From contig NZ_RDBO01000065.1 in assembly GCF_008120935.1 (NCBI RefSeq), positions 161,208 to 225,207 of the forward strand: a stretch of 64,000 nt of DNA, read 5' to 3'. The position numbers and the translations under genes were made by a program. Every line of letters begins with the position of its first letter. Positions within the stretch are counted from its first letter, which is position 1. Below are positions 50,070-60,026 of the stretch, piece by piece. The notes below the pieces were generated by a model. The model did no database searches. It saw nothing but the letters and a program-made list of their open reading frames with translations, and was not told the origin of the DNA. Source of the stretch: Streptomyces sp. sk2.1 (lineage in GTDB: Bacteria; Actinomycetota; Actinomycetes; Streptomycetales; Streptomycetaceae).

Positions 50070-50393
50070 TGCCATCACCTCCTGATCGGTAACCCGTCAT
50101 ATGCCCGGTGCGCGACCCACTCATGCGGATCTTCCGGGACTCTTCGAAGCGGGACGGCGCATCCGCCCTTCGCGACCCATCACGCGTGCACCGGAGGGAA
50201 CATGACGCCCCGTCCGTCACCGGCCGCGCCCCGGCGCCGTCGCGTCGTACGCGGGACGGAACGGGAGGCAACGGGAAGACGCCATCTTTACCTCGCACAG
50301 GGGACAGCGGGCGCGCGTGCTCGCTATTCTCCCGACCATGAGCCATGAGCGTGGCACGGGTGGGGAGTTCGACGGGGTCGCGCGGAGTTCCGG

Positions 50394-51845
50394 GTGATCA
50401 CCGAGGGCATGGGCCCTCTGCCGGACGCCCGTACCGCAGAGGTGTGGCAGGACTTCGGGACCAGACTGCGGCAGTGGCGCAGGCGCGCCGGGCTCACCCA
50501 GGCCCAGGTGGGTGCCCGTGTCGGGTACGACCACACCGCCATCAGCAAACTGGAGCACGGCACCCGCAGGACGCCGCTGCCGCTGGCCCGCAGACTGGAC
50601 GAACTCATGGCGGCGGGCGGCGACCTCCTCGCCGCCTGCGAGGCCGCGGCACGGGCCGAGAGCGCGGCGGGCCAGGGCGAGGAGGCCGGGGGAGCACCGC
50701 CCGCACCGGCCCCCGCCCGGACCGGCCCGCTGCCCGGGGAACCCGCCGGCGGCTCCCTGCTCGCCATGCTGCCGCCGGACACCGAACTGCCCCGGAGCCT
50801 GCCCACCTACGGGCTGGTGTGCCCGCTGCACGGCCGCGACGGGTGCGCCGTTCCCGCGCTCGACGACGTGGTCGCCCTGCACACGGCCTTCTGCGCGCTG
50901 GACCCGGCCACCGCGTCCCGCCCCGCGCTGGACACCGACACGGTGCACGCCCTGACGGCGCTGCTCGCCGTCTGCCTGCGGGCCGACGAGGAACGGGCCT
51001 GGCCCGGAGCGACCGTCGTGGTCGAGCGCACCCTGCACGCGATGCTCCGCTGGATGGCCCTGCCCGCGGCGCCCTACCAGCGCCAACTGGCGCCGCTGGC
51101 GGCCGAGTACGCGCAGTCGGCCGGTTGTCTGAGGCTGCTGTGGGGCCGCAACGCGACGGCGATGGCCTGGCTCGACCGGTCACTGGTCTGGGCCGGACTG
51201 GCCGGGCACATCGGGACGGAGGTGGCCGCACTCGGCGACATGAGCACCCTGGCCCGGCTGGAGGGCGACGGCCCGTCCGCCCTCGCCTACGGGGGCGCGA
51301 TCCGGCAGGTGGCCGCCGGCCGCTACTGGGCGGGTGCCATGAGCGACCTGTACCAGGCCCGCGGCCACGCCGTCCGCGGCGACGCGCGACGGACCCTGGA
51401 CCACATCGAACACGCCTGGTCGGAGCTGGACCGGGTCGGCGAACGGGACGAGACCGAGGCGCCCTGGCTGTCCGTCGCCTCCGTGCGCCTGCGGGTGGAG
51501 TCCGGCGCCGCGGGGGCGCTGCGGGACCTCGCCGCGGCGACCGGCGACCGCCGGCTGGCGCTGCGCGCGGTCGGGGCGTCCCGCGCCGCGCTGAACCTGC
51601 TCCCGCCCGGGATGCACTCGGCGCGGAAGCTGTTCCTGGTCCGCATGGCGGACGCCCACGCCTGCGCCCAGGACCCGCAGGCGGCCATTGCCATCGCCCG
51701 GCCCGTGCTCGACACCACCGAGATCACCGCCTCGACCCTGCTCGGACAGGAACTGCGCGGACTGCACGGCAGACTGGCGTCCCGGCGGGACGACCGGTCG
51801 GAGACCGAGGACTTCCTCCGCCGGCTGGCCGCCGTCGTGCGCTGA
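50394..51845 (+). CDS. XRE-family regulator with long helical C-terminus
   Basis: 483 residues. An N-terminal helix-turn-helix (FGTRLRQWRRRAGLTQAQVG, ARVGYDHTAISKLEHGTRRT, about 20-70) is followed by a Pro/Ala-rich linker and a helical, TPR-like domain (AEYAQSAGCLRLLWGRNATA, LARLEGDGPSALAYGGAIRQ, LYQARGHAVRGDARRTLDHI). This plan is widespread in Streptomyces, where the TPR part may bind a peptide or protein partner. GTG 50394 and ATG 50409 are both possible. Only the divergent micropeptide is nearby as a candidate target. Confidence 0.85.
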   Translation: MITEGMGPLPDARTAEVWQDFGTRLRQWRRRAGLTQAQVGARVGYDHTAISKLEHGTRRTPLPLARRLDELMAAGGDLLAACEAAARAESAAGQGEEAGGAPPAPAPARTGPLPGEPAGGSLLAMLPPDTELPRSLPTYGLVCPLHGRDGCAVPALDDVVALHTAFCALDPATASRPALDTDTVHALTALLAVCLRADEERAWPGATVVVERTLHAMLRWMALPAAPYQRQLAPLAAEYAQSAGCLRLLWGRNATAMAWLDRSLVWAGLAGHIGTEVAALGDMSTLARLEGDGPSALAYGGAIRQVAAGRYWAGAMSDLYQARGHAVRGDARRTLDHIEHAWSELDRVGERDETEAPWLSVASVRLRVESGAAGALRDLAAATGDRRLALRAVGASRAALNLLPPGMHSARKLFLVRMADAHACAQDPQAAIAIARPVLDTTEITASTLLGQELRGLHGRLASRRDDRSETEDFLRRLAAVVR

Positions 51846-51854
51846 GACGGCGGA

Positions 51855-51884
51855 GGGCGGGACGCGCGCACGCACGTCCCGCCC
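51855..51884. terminator. Bidirectional terminator hairpin
   Basis: GGGCGGGACG and CGTCCCGCCC, a 10-bp stem, between two convergent genes. Confidence 0.65.
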
Positions 51885-51905
51885 CGGTGGTTCACCGACG
51901 GATGA

Positions 51906-54900
51906 TCAGCCGGCGTTCAGCTCGACGTCGTCCACGACGAAGCTGGTCTGCAGGTAGGCGTCCTCGTTGCTGGTGAAACCGAGGGTGACCGTCTGGCCGG
52001 CGAACTCGCCGACGTCGAAGGTCCGCTGGACGTAGGAGCCCGTGGCGTCCGTGTTGGAGTACATCGCGAGCGTCTTGGTGCCCAGCTTGACGGTGAACGT
52101 GTCGTACGCCGTCGGATCGCCCGCCGACTCGTCGGTGTCGGTGCGCAGGTGGAACGACAGCTTGTAGGCCGAGCAGCCCGACGGGACGGTCAGCGACTGC
52201 GAGACCGTGTCCGAGTGGGCGGAGCCCCAGCCGCCGAGCCACGCCGTGTACGAGCCGCTGTGCGCGGGCTTCTCGGACGTCCGGTTGTTGATCACACCGT
52301 CCGTCTGCGTCCAGGGGGTCACCCCGTTCTCGAAGCCGCCGTTGACGACGACCTGCCGGGCCTGGCAGCTGCCGCCGCCACCGACGACGAGGGAGTACGT
52401 GGTGGTGTGGGCGGCCTTGCCGGTCCCGGTCACCGTGATGGTGTAGGTGCCCGCCGCGGTCTGCGCCCCGGCGGAGACGGTCATCGTCGAGGAGGAGCCC
52501 GACTGCACGGACGCCGGGTCGAACGAGACGGTGACACCGCTCGGCGCGCCGGAGGCGGACAGCTTCACGGACTGCGCGGAGCCGCTGGTGGTCGCGGTCG
52601 ACACGGTCGCGGTGACCGAGGCGCCCGGCTGCACGTTGCCGGTGACCGGCTTCACCGAGACGGAGAAGTCGTCGCCGGGCGCGGTGGTGCCGACGGACGT
52701 CTTCCAGAGCGTGTGGGCGACGCCGTCCGCGCTGCGGTCGAGCGCGGTCGCGTTGATGTTGGCCGTGGTGTCGCAGGACGAGTGGTAGCACGGGTCGTAG
52801 GAACGGCCCGCCGTACCGCCCCACTTGGCGGCCTGCGCCGACGTCTTCGTGTCGCTGGCGCCGGTGGCGTAGCCCGAGGTGGGGATGCCGCCCTGCTGGA
52901 AGGAGTAGTCGTCCGACCGCCCCTGGCCCTCGATGTTCTCCTCCGGAGAGAGGTTCAGCGAGTCCCAGTACTCCTTCATCGGGGCGGACGCGGCCGAGTT
53001 GAGGTTGTTGATGAAGTAGCCGCCGTTGGTCGAGGCGACCATGTCGAAGTTGTAGTACGCCTTGATGGCGCCGCGCTGGGCGGAGGTGAGCTGGCCGACG
53101 TAGTACTCCGACCCCTGCATGCCCTGCTCCTCGCCGTTCCACCAGGCGAAGCGGACGTGCTTGGTCATGGTCGGGTTGCGCTGGGCCAGGGCGAGCGCGT
53201 TCTCCAGCAGGGTGGCCGAACCGGAGCCGTTGTCGTTCATGCCGGGGCCGGCCGAGACGCCGTCCAGGTGGGCGCCGAACATGATGGTCTGGTCGGACGG
53301 GCCGCCCGGCCAGTCGGCGATCAGGTTGTTGCCGCGGTAGGTGCAGCCGGTGCAGGTCTGCTCGGTGACGGTGTACCCGGCGGCCTGCAGCTTGCTCTTC
53401 ACATAGGCGACCGAGGCCGTGTAACCGGCGCTGCCCGCCCGGCGGTTGCCGCCGTTCTGCGAGGCGATGGTGTTGAGCTGCGTGAGGTGCGCCTGCACGT
53501 TGGCGACGCTGATGTCGGGCGCGTCACCGCCCGGGGTGCCGCCGCCTCCGACGGTCAGGGTGTACTGCGCGGTGTGGCTCTGGGTTCCCTGGCCCTTGAC
53601 GGTGAAGGTGTACGAGCCGGGCGCGGCGCCGGAGGACGCCGAAACCGTCATCGTCGAGGACGCGCCGGACTGCACCGACGACGGGCTGAACGAGGCGGTG
53701 ACCCCGTTCGGCAGACCGCTCGCCGTCAGCGCGACGGCCTCCGCGCTTCCGGAGCTGACCGAGGTGCGCACCGCGGCCGTCACCGAACTGCCCGGCTGCA
53801 CCGAGCCCGACGACGGGTCGAGGGAGATCGAGAAGTCGTTGTTCCCGCTGGGCGTGCAGGTCGGGTCGCCGCTCTGCGCCGGGACGCTGATGGCGTCCCA
53901 CGCGGCCCTGGTGCGGTCGAAGAGCGTGCACCCGGCGTCGAGGTTCTTGGCGGCGGTGAGCGTGGCCGTGCGGTAGCGCTTGTACGTCATCCCGCTCGTC
54001 TTGAGCAGCATGCCGCCGTAGAAGACCTTGCCGGCGCTCTGGATGCCCACGCCGGTGAGCGAGGAGTTGTTGCACGTGGGGCTGGACGGCTTGCCGCCGC
54101 CCGGGTTGGAGCCCTCGGCCAGCAGGTAGAACCAGTGGTTCAGCGGGCCGGCCGCCGCGTGCTCCTCGGTGTTGGGTATGGAGGAGCTGTAGCAGTTCGG
54201 GTCCCCGGTCCGCGAGGGGTCGTACATGACCCGGATCGGCCCGTTGCCGACCAGGTCGATCTTCTCGCCGACCGTGTAGTCGGGGTCGTCGTACGGGGCG
54301 GGCTCATTGGTGTACGCCTCGGTCAGGGCGCCCATGATGTCGCCGGTGGCCTCGCCGAGCCCCGACTCGTTGTTGGCGCCGCCCGGCGTGTACTGGTCGA
54401 TGCCGTGGCCGAACTCGTGGCCCACCACGTCCATCGCGCCGATCCACTGGTTGGCGTTGTTGTGGCCGATGGAGACCGACGAGCCGTCCCAGTAGGCGTT
54501 GACGTCGTTGAGCCCCACCTTCACCGGCCAGCTGCGGCCGTTGCCGTCGTGCCCGTTGCGGCCCAGCCAGTCCTTGAGCATGTTCCACTCGTGCTGCGCC
54601 CCCCACATGACGTCGACGCAGCCGGTCTCCTTGCTGGTGGCGCTGCCGTTGCCCCAGGAGTCGCTCGACTTGCTGAAGACGCTGCCCGTGCTGTAGTCGG
54701 CACAGCTCAGGCCGGGCCGGTTCGGGTCGCGCAGCGAGAAGCTGCTGCCCGACGCGGTGGTGTCGATGGCCAGCGGGGACGGGCCGTTCCACTGGCTGTT
54801 GCCGGTGCCCGACTTGACGTCGTCGTAGCTGTCGAGGACCTTGCCGGTGCCCGCGTCCACGAAGACGTGCAGCTTGCTGGGGGCCTTGGCGGTGCGTCCG

Positions 54901-55400
54901 GAGAGCACCGTCTCCCATGCCAGCCGGGAGGTCTTCTCGGTGGCGCGCACCACCAGGCGCTGCGATTCGACCCGCCGCACCGTACGCAGCTCCTTGCGGG
55001 CGGTGGCCTCGGCCTTCTTCGCGGAGACGGTCGGGGCGGTCGGCACGTTGATCCGCCGGGAGACCGCCGACTGGGTGCCGCGGACCCGGCCCTTGGAGTC
55101 GGCCACCACGACGGCGTCCCCGCCGACGACGGGCAGGCCGCGATAGGTGCGCTGGTACGCGACGGAGTACAGACCCTTGACCCACGGGGTCACCATCTGC
55201 CGCTCGTACCGCTCCTCGGGCCCCTTGGCCAGGGTGTCGAGGCCGCTGGCGGCGGCCCGGTCGGCGGCGGACACCGCGGCCGAGAGGTCGGACGGGGCGG
55301 GCGGGGACGGTTCGGCGGACGCCGACTGGCCGCTGGTGACCACCAGCATTCCGGCGAGGACGGCCAGGGTGGTCCCGGCCGTCAACGGTCTGCGTTTCAT
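51906..55400 (-). CDS. Secreted bifunctional metalloprotease: M4 endopeptidase fused to M28 aminopeptidase
   Basis: 1,164 residues from ATG 55400 with AAGGAG 6 nt upstream. In order: a signal peptide ending near SASA; a FTP/PepSY-like propeptide ([20 protein letters not shown]); an M4 thermolysin-like domain with zinc motif HEFGH (328-332) and the third ligand Glu350 in GLGEATGDI; an Ig-like repeat ([20 protein letters not shown]); an M28 domain with His711-x-Asp713 in GAHLDGV, Asp723 in [22 protein letters not shown] and NFDMV; a second, similar Ig-like repeat ([20 protein letters not shown]); and a C-terminal beta-sandwich ([13 protein letters not shown]). The endoprotease could cut proteins and the aminopeptidase trim the products. 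No frameshift or internal start separates the halves. Confidence 0.88.
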   Translation of the reverse strand: MKRRPLTAGTTLAVLAGMLVVTSGQSASAEPSPPAPSDLSAAVSAADRAAASGLDTLAKGPEERYERQMVTPWVKGLYSVAYQRTYRGLPVVGGDAVVVADSKGRVRGTQSAVSRRINVPTAPTVSAKKAEATARKELRTVRRVESQRLVVRATEKTSRLAWETVLSGRTAKAPSKLHVFVDAGTGKVLDSYDDVKSGTGNSQWNGPSPLAIDTTASGSSFSLRDPNRPGLSCADYSTGSVFSKSSDSWGNGSATSKETGCVDVMWGAQHEWNMLKDWLGRNGHDGNGRSWPVKVGLNDVNAYWDGSSVSIGHNNANQWIGAMDVVGHEFGHGIDQYTPGGANNESGLGEATGDIMGALTEAYTNEPAPYDDPDYTVGEKIDLVGNGPIRVMYDPSRTGDPNCYSSSIPNTEEHAAAGPLNHWFYLLAEGSNPGGGKPSSPTCNNSSLTGVGIQSAGKVFYGGMLLKTSGMTYKRYRTATLTAAKNLDAGCTLFDRTRAAWDAISVPAQSGDPTCTPSGNNDFSISLDPSSGSVQPGSSVTAAVRTSVSSGSAEAVALTASGLPNGVTASFSPSSVQSGASSTMTVSASSGAAPGSYTFTVKGQGTQSHTAQYTLTVGGGGTPGGDAPDISVANVQAHLTQLNTIASQNGGNRRAGSAGYTASVAYVKSKLQAAGYTVTEQTCTGCTYRGNNLIADWPGGPSDQTIMFGAHLDGVSAGPGMNDNGSGSATLLENALALAQRNPTMTKHVRFAWWNGEEQGMQGSEYYVGQLTSAQRGAIKAYYNFDMVASTNGGYFINNLNSAASAPMKEYWDSLNLSPEENIEGQGRSDDYSFQQGGIPTSGYATGASDTKTSAQAAKWGGTAGRSYDPCYHSSCDTTANINATALDRSADGVAHTLWKTSVGTTAPGDDFSVSVKPVTGNVQPGASVTATVSTATTSGSAQSVKLSASGAPSGVTVSFDPASVQSGSSSTMTVSAGAQTAAGTYTITVTGTGKAAHTTTYSLVVGGGGSCQARQVVVNGGFENGVTPWTQTDGVINNRTSEKPAHSGSYTAWLGGWGSAHSDTVSQSLTVPSGCSAYKLSFHLRTDTDESAGDPTAYDTFTVKLGTKTLAMYSNTDATGSYVQRTFDVGEFAGQTVTLGFTSNEDAYLQTSFVVDDVELNAG

Positions 55401-55580
55401 CGAGGCTCCTTGTGTAGGGGGTCCTCGATCGCGGACAGCAGCGCACGAAGACGCGACGGCGGCGGCCGCCGGTTTCCGGCGCCCGTGATCGAGCGACCGA
55501 ACACTCACACGTCGCCATGAACTCGTCAATGAACTGCGTCGGCCGTCGGGGGACTTGGCAAGTTTGGTCAAGCCGCGGTG

Positions 55581-55592
55581 GTGCGATCGCAC
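55581..55592. promoter_or_regulatory. Palindrome upstream of the protease gene
   Basis: GTGCGATCGCAC, a perfect 12-bp palindrome 181 bp before the start codon. A possible operator; no known consensus. Confidence 0.3.
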
Positions 55593-55610
55593 GACAGCCG
55601 GAAACGGCAA

Positions 55611-55638
55611 CGGGGCCGGGGCGGTCGCCCCGGCCCCG
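55611..55638 (-). terminator. Terminator hairpin after the second kinase
   Basis: CGGGGCCGGGGCG, 2 nt, and its complement: a 13-bp stem 40 bp past the stop. Confidence 0.7.
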
Positions 55639-55677
55639 ACGTGCGGCCGCTCTGCCCGGATCCGGGCCGACGCCCGG

Positions 55678-56910
55678 TCAGGGAGCCGGTGCCGCGGGCC
55701 CGGTGGTCGCGGTCGAACCGGTCTCGGGGGTGCCGTCCGGCCCGTCGTCCGGGGAGAACAGGGTCATTCCCAGGTACACCGCCGCGATGAAGGCGATCGT
55801 GCCGGCGATGGCGCTCGCCACCCGCGGGCGCCGTCTGATCGCCTCGCGCGTACCGGTGAGCGGACGGTCCGGCGCGGCCCGCCGGCCGGACGCCGGACGC
55901 TCGGCCGCGCGCCGCCGGTGGCCACCGCTCTGCTGCGGCAGGCGGTACGTCGCCGGGCCCCCGGCCTGCGGGTCGGAGCCGGGAGCGGGCGCGAACGCGG
56001 GCGCCGGGGGATGAGGGGCGCCCGCGCCCGGCGGCGCGGTGCGGGGGGCGCCGGTCGCCGCCGGGGGCGCGGGGGAGTACATCGGGAGCGGCTCGGGCTG
56101 TCCCCGCCAGGCACCGCTCTGGAACCAGTCGGCGACCTGCTGCGCGCCGGGCCGGTCCTCGGGCTGCTTCGCCAGCAGCCCCAGCAGATAGGAGTCGAAG
56201 GCCGGGGACAGCTCGACGCCCTGCTGGCGCAGCGGCACCGGCGCGGTGTCGACATGTTGATAGAGCGTCGCGGTCGCCGTGTCCGAACGGAACGGCGGCC
56301 GCCCCAGCAGGAGCTGGTAGATCACGCAGCCGAGGGAGTACATGTCGGACGCCGAGCCGGCCGTGCGGCCCAGGGCCCGCTCCGGGGCGAGATAGAGACT
56401 GGTGCCGACGATCTGCCCCGTGGTGGTCAGCGCGGCCGAGGGGTCGTCGACGAACTGGGCGATGCCGAAGTCACCGATCTTGACGGACCCTTCGGCGTCC
56501 AGCATCAGGTTCCCGGGCTTGATGTCGCGGTGCACGATGCCCTGACGGTGGGCGGCGGCGAGCCCGGCGGCCGCCTGCCCCGCGATCCGGGCGACCTGTT
56601 CGGCGCCGAGCCGCTCCTCGGCCGCGAGCAGATCGCCCAGGCTCCTGCCCTCGACGAGCTCCATCACGAGGAAGAAACGGTCCTCCCAGGCGCCGAAGTC
56701 GAACACGGCCACCAGGTGGGGGTGGCTCAGCCGGGCCGCGGTCTGCGCCTCCAGGCGGAACCGGGCGGTGGCCGACTCGTCGGCGTGGTCGCCCAGCAAC
56801 AGCTTCACCGCGACCGCCCTGCCGAGCACTTCGTCGGCGGCGCGCCACACCTCCCCCATGCCGCCGCGGCCGATGGGGGATATCAACCGGTACCGACCAG
56901 CTACCAGCAC
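55678..56910 (-). CDS. Ser/Thr protein kinase with a single membrane helix
   Basis: About 410 residues from a GTG at 56910 that opens [17 protein letters not shown]; no strong ribosome site, and a longer in-frame N-terminus is Arg-rich and unlikely. The kinase domain has GRGGMGEV, Lys36, HRDIKPGN (127-134), DFG and APERALG. A Pro/Ala/Gly-rich linker of about 100 residues follows, then one membrane helix (about 373-393, [20 protein letters not shown]) and a short outside tail of about 20 residues without a sensor domain. It probably acts as a membrane-tethered regulatory kinase; targets unknown. Confidence 0.9.
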   Translation of the reverse strand: MLVAGRYRLISPIGRGGMGEVWRAADEVLGRAVAVKLLLGDHADESATARFRLEAQTAARLSHPHLVAVFDFGAWEDRFFLVMELVEGRSLGDLLAAEERLGAEQVARIAGQAAAGLAAAHRQGIVHRDIKPGNLMLDAEGSVKIGDFGIAQFVDDPSAALTTTGQIVGTSLYLAPERALGRTAGSASDMYSLGCVIYQLLLGRPPFRSDTATATLYQHVDTAPVPLRQQGVELSPAFDSYLLGLLAKQPEDRPGAQQVADWFQSGAWRGQPEPLPMYSPAPPAATGAPRTAPPGAGAPHPPAPAFAPAPGSDPQAGGPATYRLPQQSGGHRRRAAERPASGRRAAPDRPLTGTREAIRRRPRVASAIAGTIAFIAAVYLGMTLFSPDDGPDGTPETGSTATTGPAAPAP

Positions 56911-57106
56911 CTGTGCACCAATTTCGGATCGTGGGCCGCTTCTGCTGCCACGGCGGCGACCCGACGGGATCGGGTCGAGGTGGGGGGCGCGCGGCAAGAT
57001 CAGGATATCGGTCCGCCGAACCCCGTCCCGCCCCGTCCCGTACCGTCGGCGGACAGCCGGCCGGCCGACCGGTGGCCCCGAGCCCCTCGGCACGCCGGAC
57101 CGGCGA

Positions 57107-57592
57107 TCACTTCCGGCCACCGGCCGTCGCGCGCCCCACCGACTCGACGAGCGGCAGCAGCCGGTGCGCGACCCGCTCGCGCAGCGCCACCTCGGTACGG
57201 GTCCTGACCACGCCCGGCAGCCGGATCAGCCGCTGGATCACGTCCTCCAGATGCCCGTTGTCCCGGGCCACCACCCGCGCCAGCAGATCGCCGCCCCCCG
57301 TCGTCGAGAACGCCTCGACGATCTCCGGCACCGCGGCGAGCGCCTCGCCCACCTCGTCCAGATGCCCCTGGGTGACCTCCAGATGGACGAAGGCCAGGAC
57401 GGGGTGCCCCAGCGCGGCGGGGGACAGCACCGGTCCCGTGCCCGTGATCACCCCGTCCCGCTCCAGCCGGTCGATCCGGGCCTGGAGGGTGCCCCGGGCG
57501 ATCGAGAGGATGCGCGCGTACTCGCGGACGCTGGTGCGCGGCTGCTCGATGAGCAACCGCAGGATGCGGGTGTCGAGGGCGTCCACCGCCAT
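57107..57592 (-). CDS. Lrp/AsnC-family regulator
   Basis: 161 residues: helix-turn-helix LDTRILRLLIEQPRTSVREY, ILSIARGTLQARIDRLERDG, then the RAM effector domain (LAFVHLEVTQGHLDEVGEAL, EAFSTTGGGDLLARVVARDN, RTRTEVAL). I start at ATG 57592 (MAVDALDTRI); a longer in-frame start at 57643 would run over the palindrome upstream. Divergent from the hydrolase operon; the usual autoregulation is likely. Probably responds to an amino acid. Confidence 0.88.
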   Translation of the reverse strand: MAVDALDTRILRLLIEQPRTSVREYARILSIARGTLQARIDRLERDGVITGTGPVLSPAALGHPVLAFVHLEVTQGHLDEVGEALAAVPEIVEAFSTTGGGDLLARVVARDNGHLEDVIQRLIRLPGVVRTRTEVALRERVAHRLLPLVESVGRATAGGRK

Positions 57593-57636
57593 GGTTCCGT
57601 CGGTCTCTTCCTGGTGAATCGGTCGGGGCTGCGAAT

Positions 57637-57649
57637 GTACCAACGGTAC
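57637..57649. promoter_or_regulatory. Probable Lrp/AsnC operator
   Basis: GTACC, AAC, GGTAC: a short perfect dyad 45 bp before the regulator start. In 57650-57843 there is also CCCGTAGTC (57701-57709) with its inverse GACTACGGG (57751-57759). Confidence 0.4.
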
Positions 57650-57843
57650 GAAAGGCGGGCCTGACGGACATGTCCGGCCCGGCTCGATGCCGCCTCATAC
57701 CCGTAGTCCCTCAGAGCTACGAGGAAGGTTCACACCCCGGTGGGACGCCGACTACGGGGCGCCGTCCATAACTTCTGTACCCGAAGCCCCCGGCCACCCG
57801 GCACGGGAGGCCCCGGTCGACCCGGTACGGAAGGAACACCCTC

Positions 57844-58848
57844 ATGCCGTCCCATCCGCGCGGAACCCGACTGCGCCACGGCCTGTTCGCCGCGCTGGTG
57901 GCCGCCTCGGTGGCCGTGCCGGTCTCGGGCGCGGCGGTTCCCTCGGCCGTGCCCGCGCCCGCCCCGGCCGCGCACGCACCGCTGCGCACCGCCGACCCCG
58001 GTGCCCTCGCCGAGCGGTACGCCGCGACCCGTGCCGACATCGACGCGGCCGGGCGGGCGGCGACCCGGCACAAGGACCACGGACGGGCCGGGGCGCTGCG
58101 CGAGATGGCCGGACCCGGCCGCCACTTCCTCTCCTTCGACGGACGCGACGGGGGCCGCGGCGTCGAGGTCGTCGGCGACCTGTCCCGCGCCGAGCGGATC
58201 GCCGTGCTGGTCCCGGGAGCGGGCGTCGACCTCGACCACTACTGGCGGCTGCGCAAGGGAGCGCTCGCGCTGCGCGAGGAACTGGGCGGACGGTCGGCCG
58301 TGATCGCCTGGCTCGGCTACCGGACGCCGACCACGGTGAGCACGACCTCGCTGACCTCGGGTCGGGCCGCCGAGGCGGCCCCCGGACTGCGTTCGTTCAT
58401 CGGGGAGTTGAGAAGACTGAAACCCACGGCCAGAACCACCCTGCTCTGCCATTCCTACGGCTCCGTCGTCTGCGCGCGGGCCGCGCACGGTCTGCGGGTC
58501 GCCGACATCGTCCTGTACGGCAGCCCCGGCACCGGCTACGGGAACGCCGCGGCCCTGAACACCCGGGCCACCGTCTGGGCGGGCCGCGGCAGCGGCGACT
58601 GGATCGCCGACGTGCCCCATGTGAGGCTCCGACTGCCTTTCACGGACATCGGGTTCGGGACGGACCCGGTCTCGCCCGGGTTCGGCGCCGAGATCTTCGC
58701 GGCGGGCTCCGCCGGCCACAGCGACTACCTGCGGAGCGGCTCCGAATCGCTGAGGAGCATGGCCCGGATCGTGACCGGGGAGAACCGCGCGGACGGCGGG
58801 GCCGCGGACGCGGCGCCCGCCCCGGCCCCGGGAGGACGCCGTGCGTGA
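57844..58848 (+). CDS. Secreted alpha/beta hydrolase (DUF1023/PF06259 type)
   Basis: 334 residues with a Sec signal peptide (LRHGLFAALVAASVAVPVSG, Ala-rich site). The nucleophile Ser lies in LLCHSYGSVV, preceded by the strand RIAVLVPGAGVDLDHYWRLR and followed by DIVLYGSPGTG; a late GHSDYL offers the catalytic His. It looks like an exported esterase or lipase of the actinobacterial PF06259 family. The last codons overlap the acyltransferase gene by 8 bp, the first of four linked genes. Confidence 0.87.
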   Translation: MPSHPRGTRLRHGLFAALVAASVAVPVSGAAVPSAVPAPAPAAHAPLRTADPGALAERYAATRADIDAAGRAATRHKDHGRAGALREMAGPGRHFLSFDGRDGGRGVEVVGDLSRAERIAVLVPGAGVDLDHYWRLRKGALALREELGGRSAVIAWLGYRTPTTVSTTSLTSGRAAEAAPGLRSFIGELRRLKPTARTTLLCHSYGSVVCARAAHGLRVADIVLYGSPGTGYGNAAALNTRATVWAGRGSGDWIADVPHVRLRLPFTDIGFGTDPVSPGFGAEIFAAGSAGHSDYLRSGSESLRSMARIVTGENRADGGAADAAPAPAPGGRRA

Positions 58849-60001
58849 CCTCGTCCGGCGGATCGACGCCGCCACCCCCGCCGACCGCGACCGGGCCGTC
58901 GACGCCCTGCGCGCCGTCGCCATCCTCGGAGTCGTCCTCGGCCACTGGCTGGTGACCGCCCTGGTCGCGGACAGCGGCACCCTGCACGGCGCCAGCCCGC
59001 TCCAGCACCTGCCCGGACTCGTACCGGCCTCCTGGGTCCTCCAGACCCTCGCGCTCTTCTTCCTGGTCGGCGGACAGGTCGCGGCCAGGAGCCACGCCAA
59101 CGCCATGGCCCACGGCGAAAGGTACGGCCAGTGGCTTCGCGCCCGCATGACCAGGCTGCTGCGCCCGGTGGTCGTCGTACTGGCCGTGTGGACCGCGGCG
59201 GCGTGCGCGATGCTGGTCTCCGGAACGGACCAGGAAACCGTGCGGACCCTGTGCAAACTGGTCTGGTCCCCGCTGTGGTTCCTGGCGGTCTTCGCGGCGC
59301 TGACGGCGGCCACCCCGCTGGTGGCGAGGCTGCACCCGCTCTGGCCGTTCGCCGTCGTCCTCGTCGTCGACCTCTACCGGTTCGGCCTGGACACGCCCAC
59401 CGCGTTCGCCTCGGTCAACGTGGCGGCCGGCTGGCTGGTGCCGTACTGCCTGGGCGCGGCGTGGGCACGCGGTGAGCTGCGAAGTCGCCGGACCGGCTGG
59501 ACCCTGCTGCTCGGCGGGGCCGCGGCCACCGCCGGACTGGTCGGCTGGGGCGGCTACCCCGCCGCCATGGTCGGCGTGCCCGGCACGGAGGTCTCCAACC
59601 TCGACCCGCCGACCCTCGCCGTGGTCACCTTCGGCCTCGCGCAGTGCGGCGCGGCGCTGCTGCTGCTCGGCCCGCTGCGCCGGGTGCTGCGACGTCCCGC
59701 CGTCTGGGCGGTGGTGGCGGTGCTCAACCTCTCCGCGATGACGGTGTTCCTGTGGCACCAGACCGCGATGATCGCGGTCACCGCGCTCGGCCTGTCGGCG
59801 GGCGGGGCCCTGACGGGACTGCACACCGTCCCCGACCATCCCGGCTGGGTGCTCGCCCGGCTGGCCTGGCTGCCCGTGTTCGCCCTCGCGCTGGCGGTCT
59901 GCTGGGCGGCGTTCCGGGGCCACGAGCAGGGACGGTCGCGGAGGAAGAGCCTGGTCGTCCGCGAAGGGCACCCCGGACGGGCGGCGGCACGACGTGCATA
60001 A
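58841..60001 (+). CDS. Acyltransferase 3-family membrane protein
   Basis: 386 residues with about ten hydrophobic segments. VDALRAVAILGVVLGHWLVT carries the family His/Trp motif in the first helix, and RMTRLLRPVVVVLAVWTAA the conserved Arg-rich loop. NLSAMTVFLWHQTAMIAVTA is a later signature. Members move acyl groups onto sugars, peptidoglycan or lipids from the membrane. Its start overlaps the hydrolase stop by 8 bp, so the pair may add and remove acyl groups on a surface polymer (inference). Confidence 0.87.
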   Translation: MRDLVRRIDAATPADRDRAVDALRAVAILGVVLGHWLVTALVADSGTLHGASPLQHLPGLVPASWVLQTLALFFLVGGQVAARSHANAMAHGERYGQWLRARMTRLLRPVVVVLAVWTAAACAMLVSGTDQETVRTLCKLVWSPLWFLAVFAALTAATPLVARLHPLWPFAVVLVVDLYRFGLDTPTAFASVNVAAGWLVPYCLGAAWARGELRSRRTGWTLLLGGAAATAGLVGWGGYPAAMVGVPGTEVSNLDPPTLAVVTFGLAQCGAALLLLGPLRRVLRRPAVWAVVAVLNLSAMTVFLWHQTAMIAVTALGLSAGGALTGLHTVPDHPGWVLARLAWLPVFALALAVCWAAFRGHEQGRSRRKSLVVREGHPGRAAARRA

Positions 60002-60026
60002 GGTGCGACCTGTGAACCGGGGAGAC

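Noticed and set aside
50202-50348. A 48-codon plus-strand ORF with GGAGGG before its ATG.
   Set aside because: Third positions are not G/C biased and the product is Arg-rich without pattern; probably chance. It overlaps the likely promoter of the XRE gene.
52149-55520. A 1,123-codon plus-strand open frame.
   Set aside because: Antisense shadow of the M4-M28 protease, low complexity, no motif.
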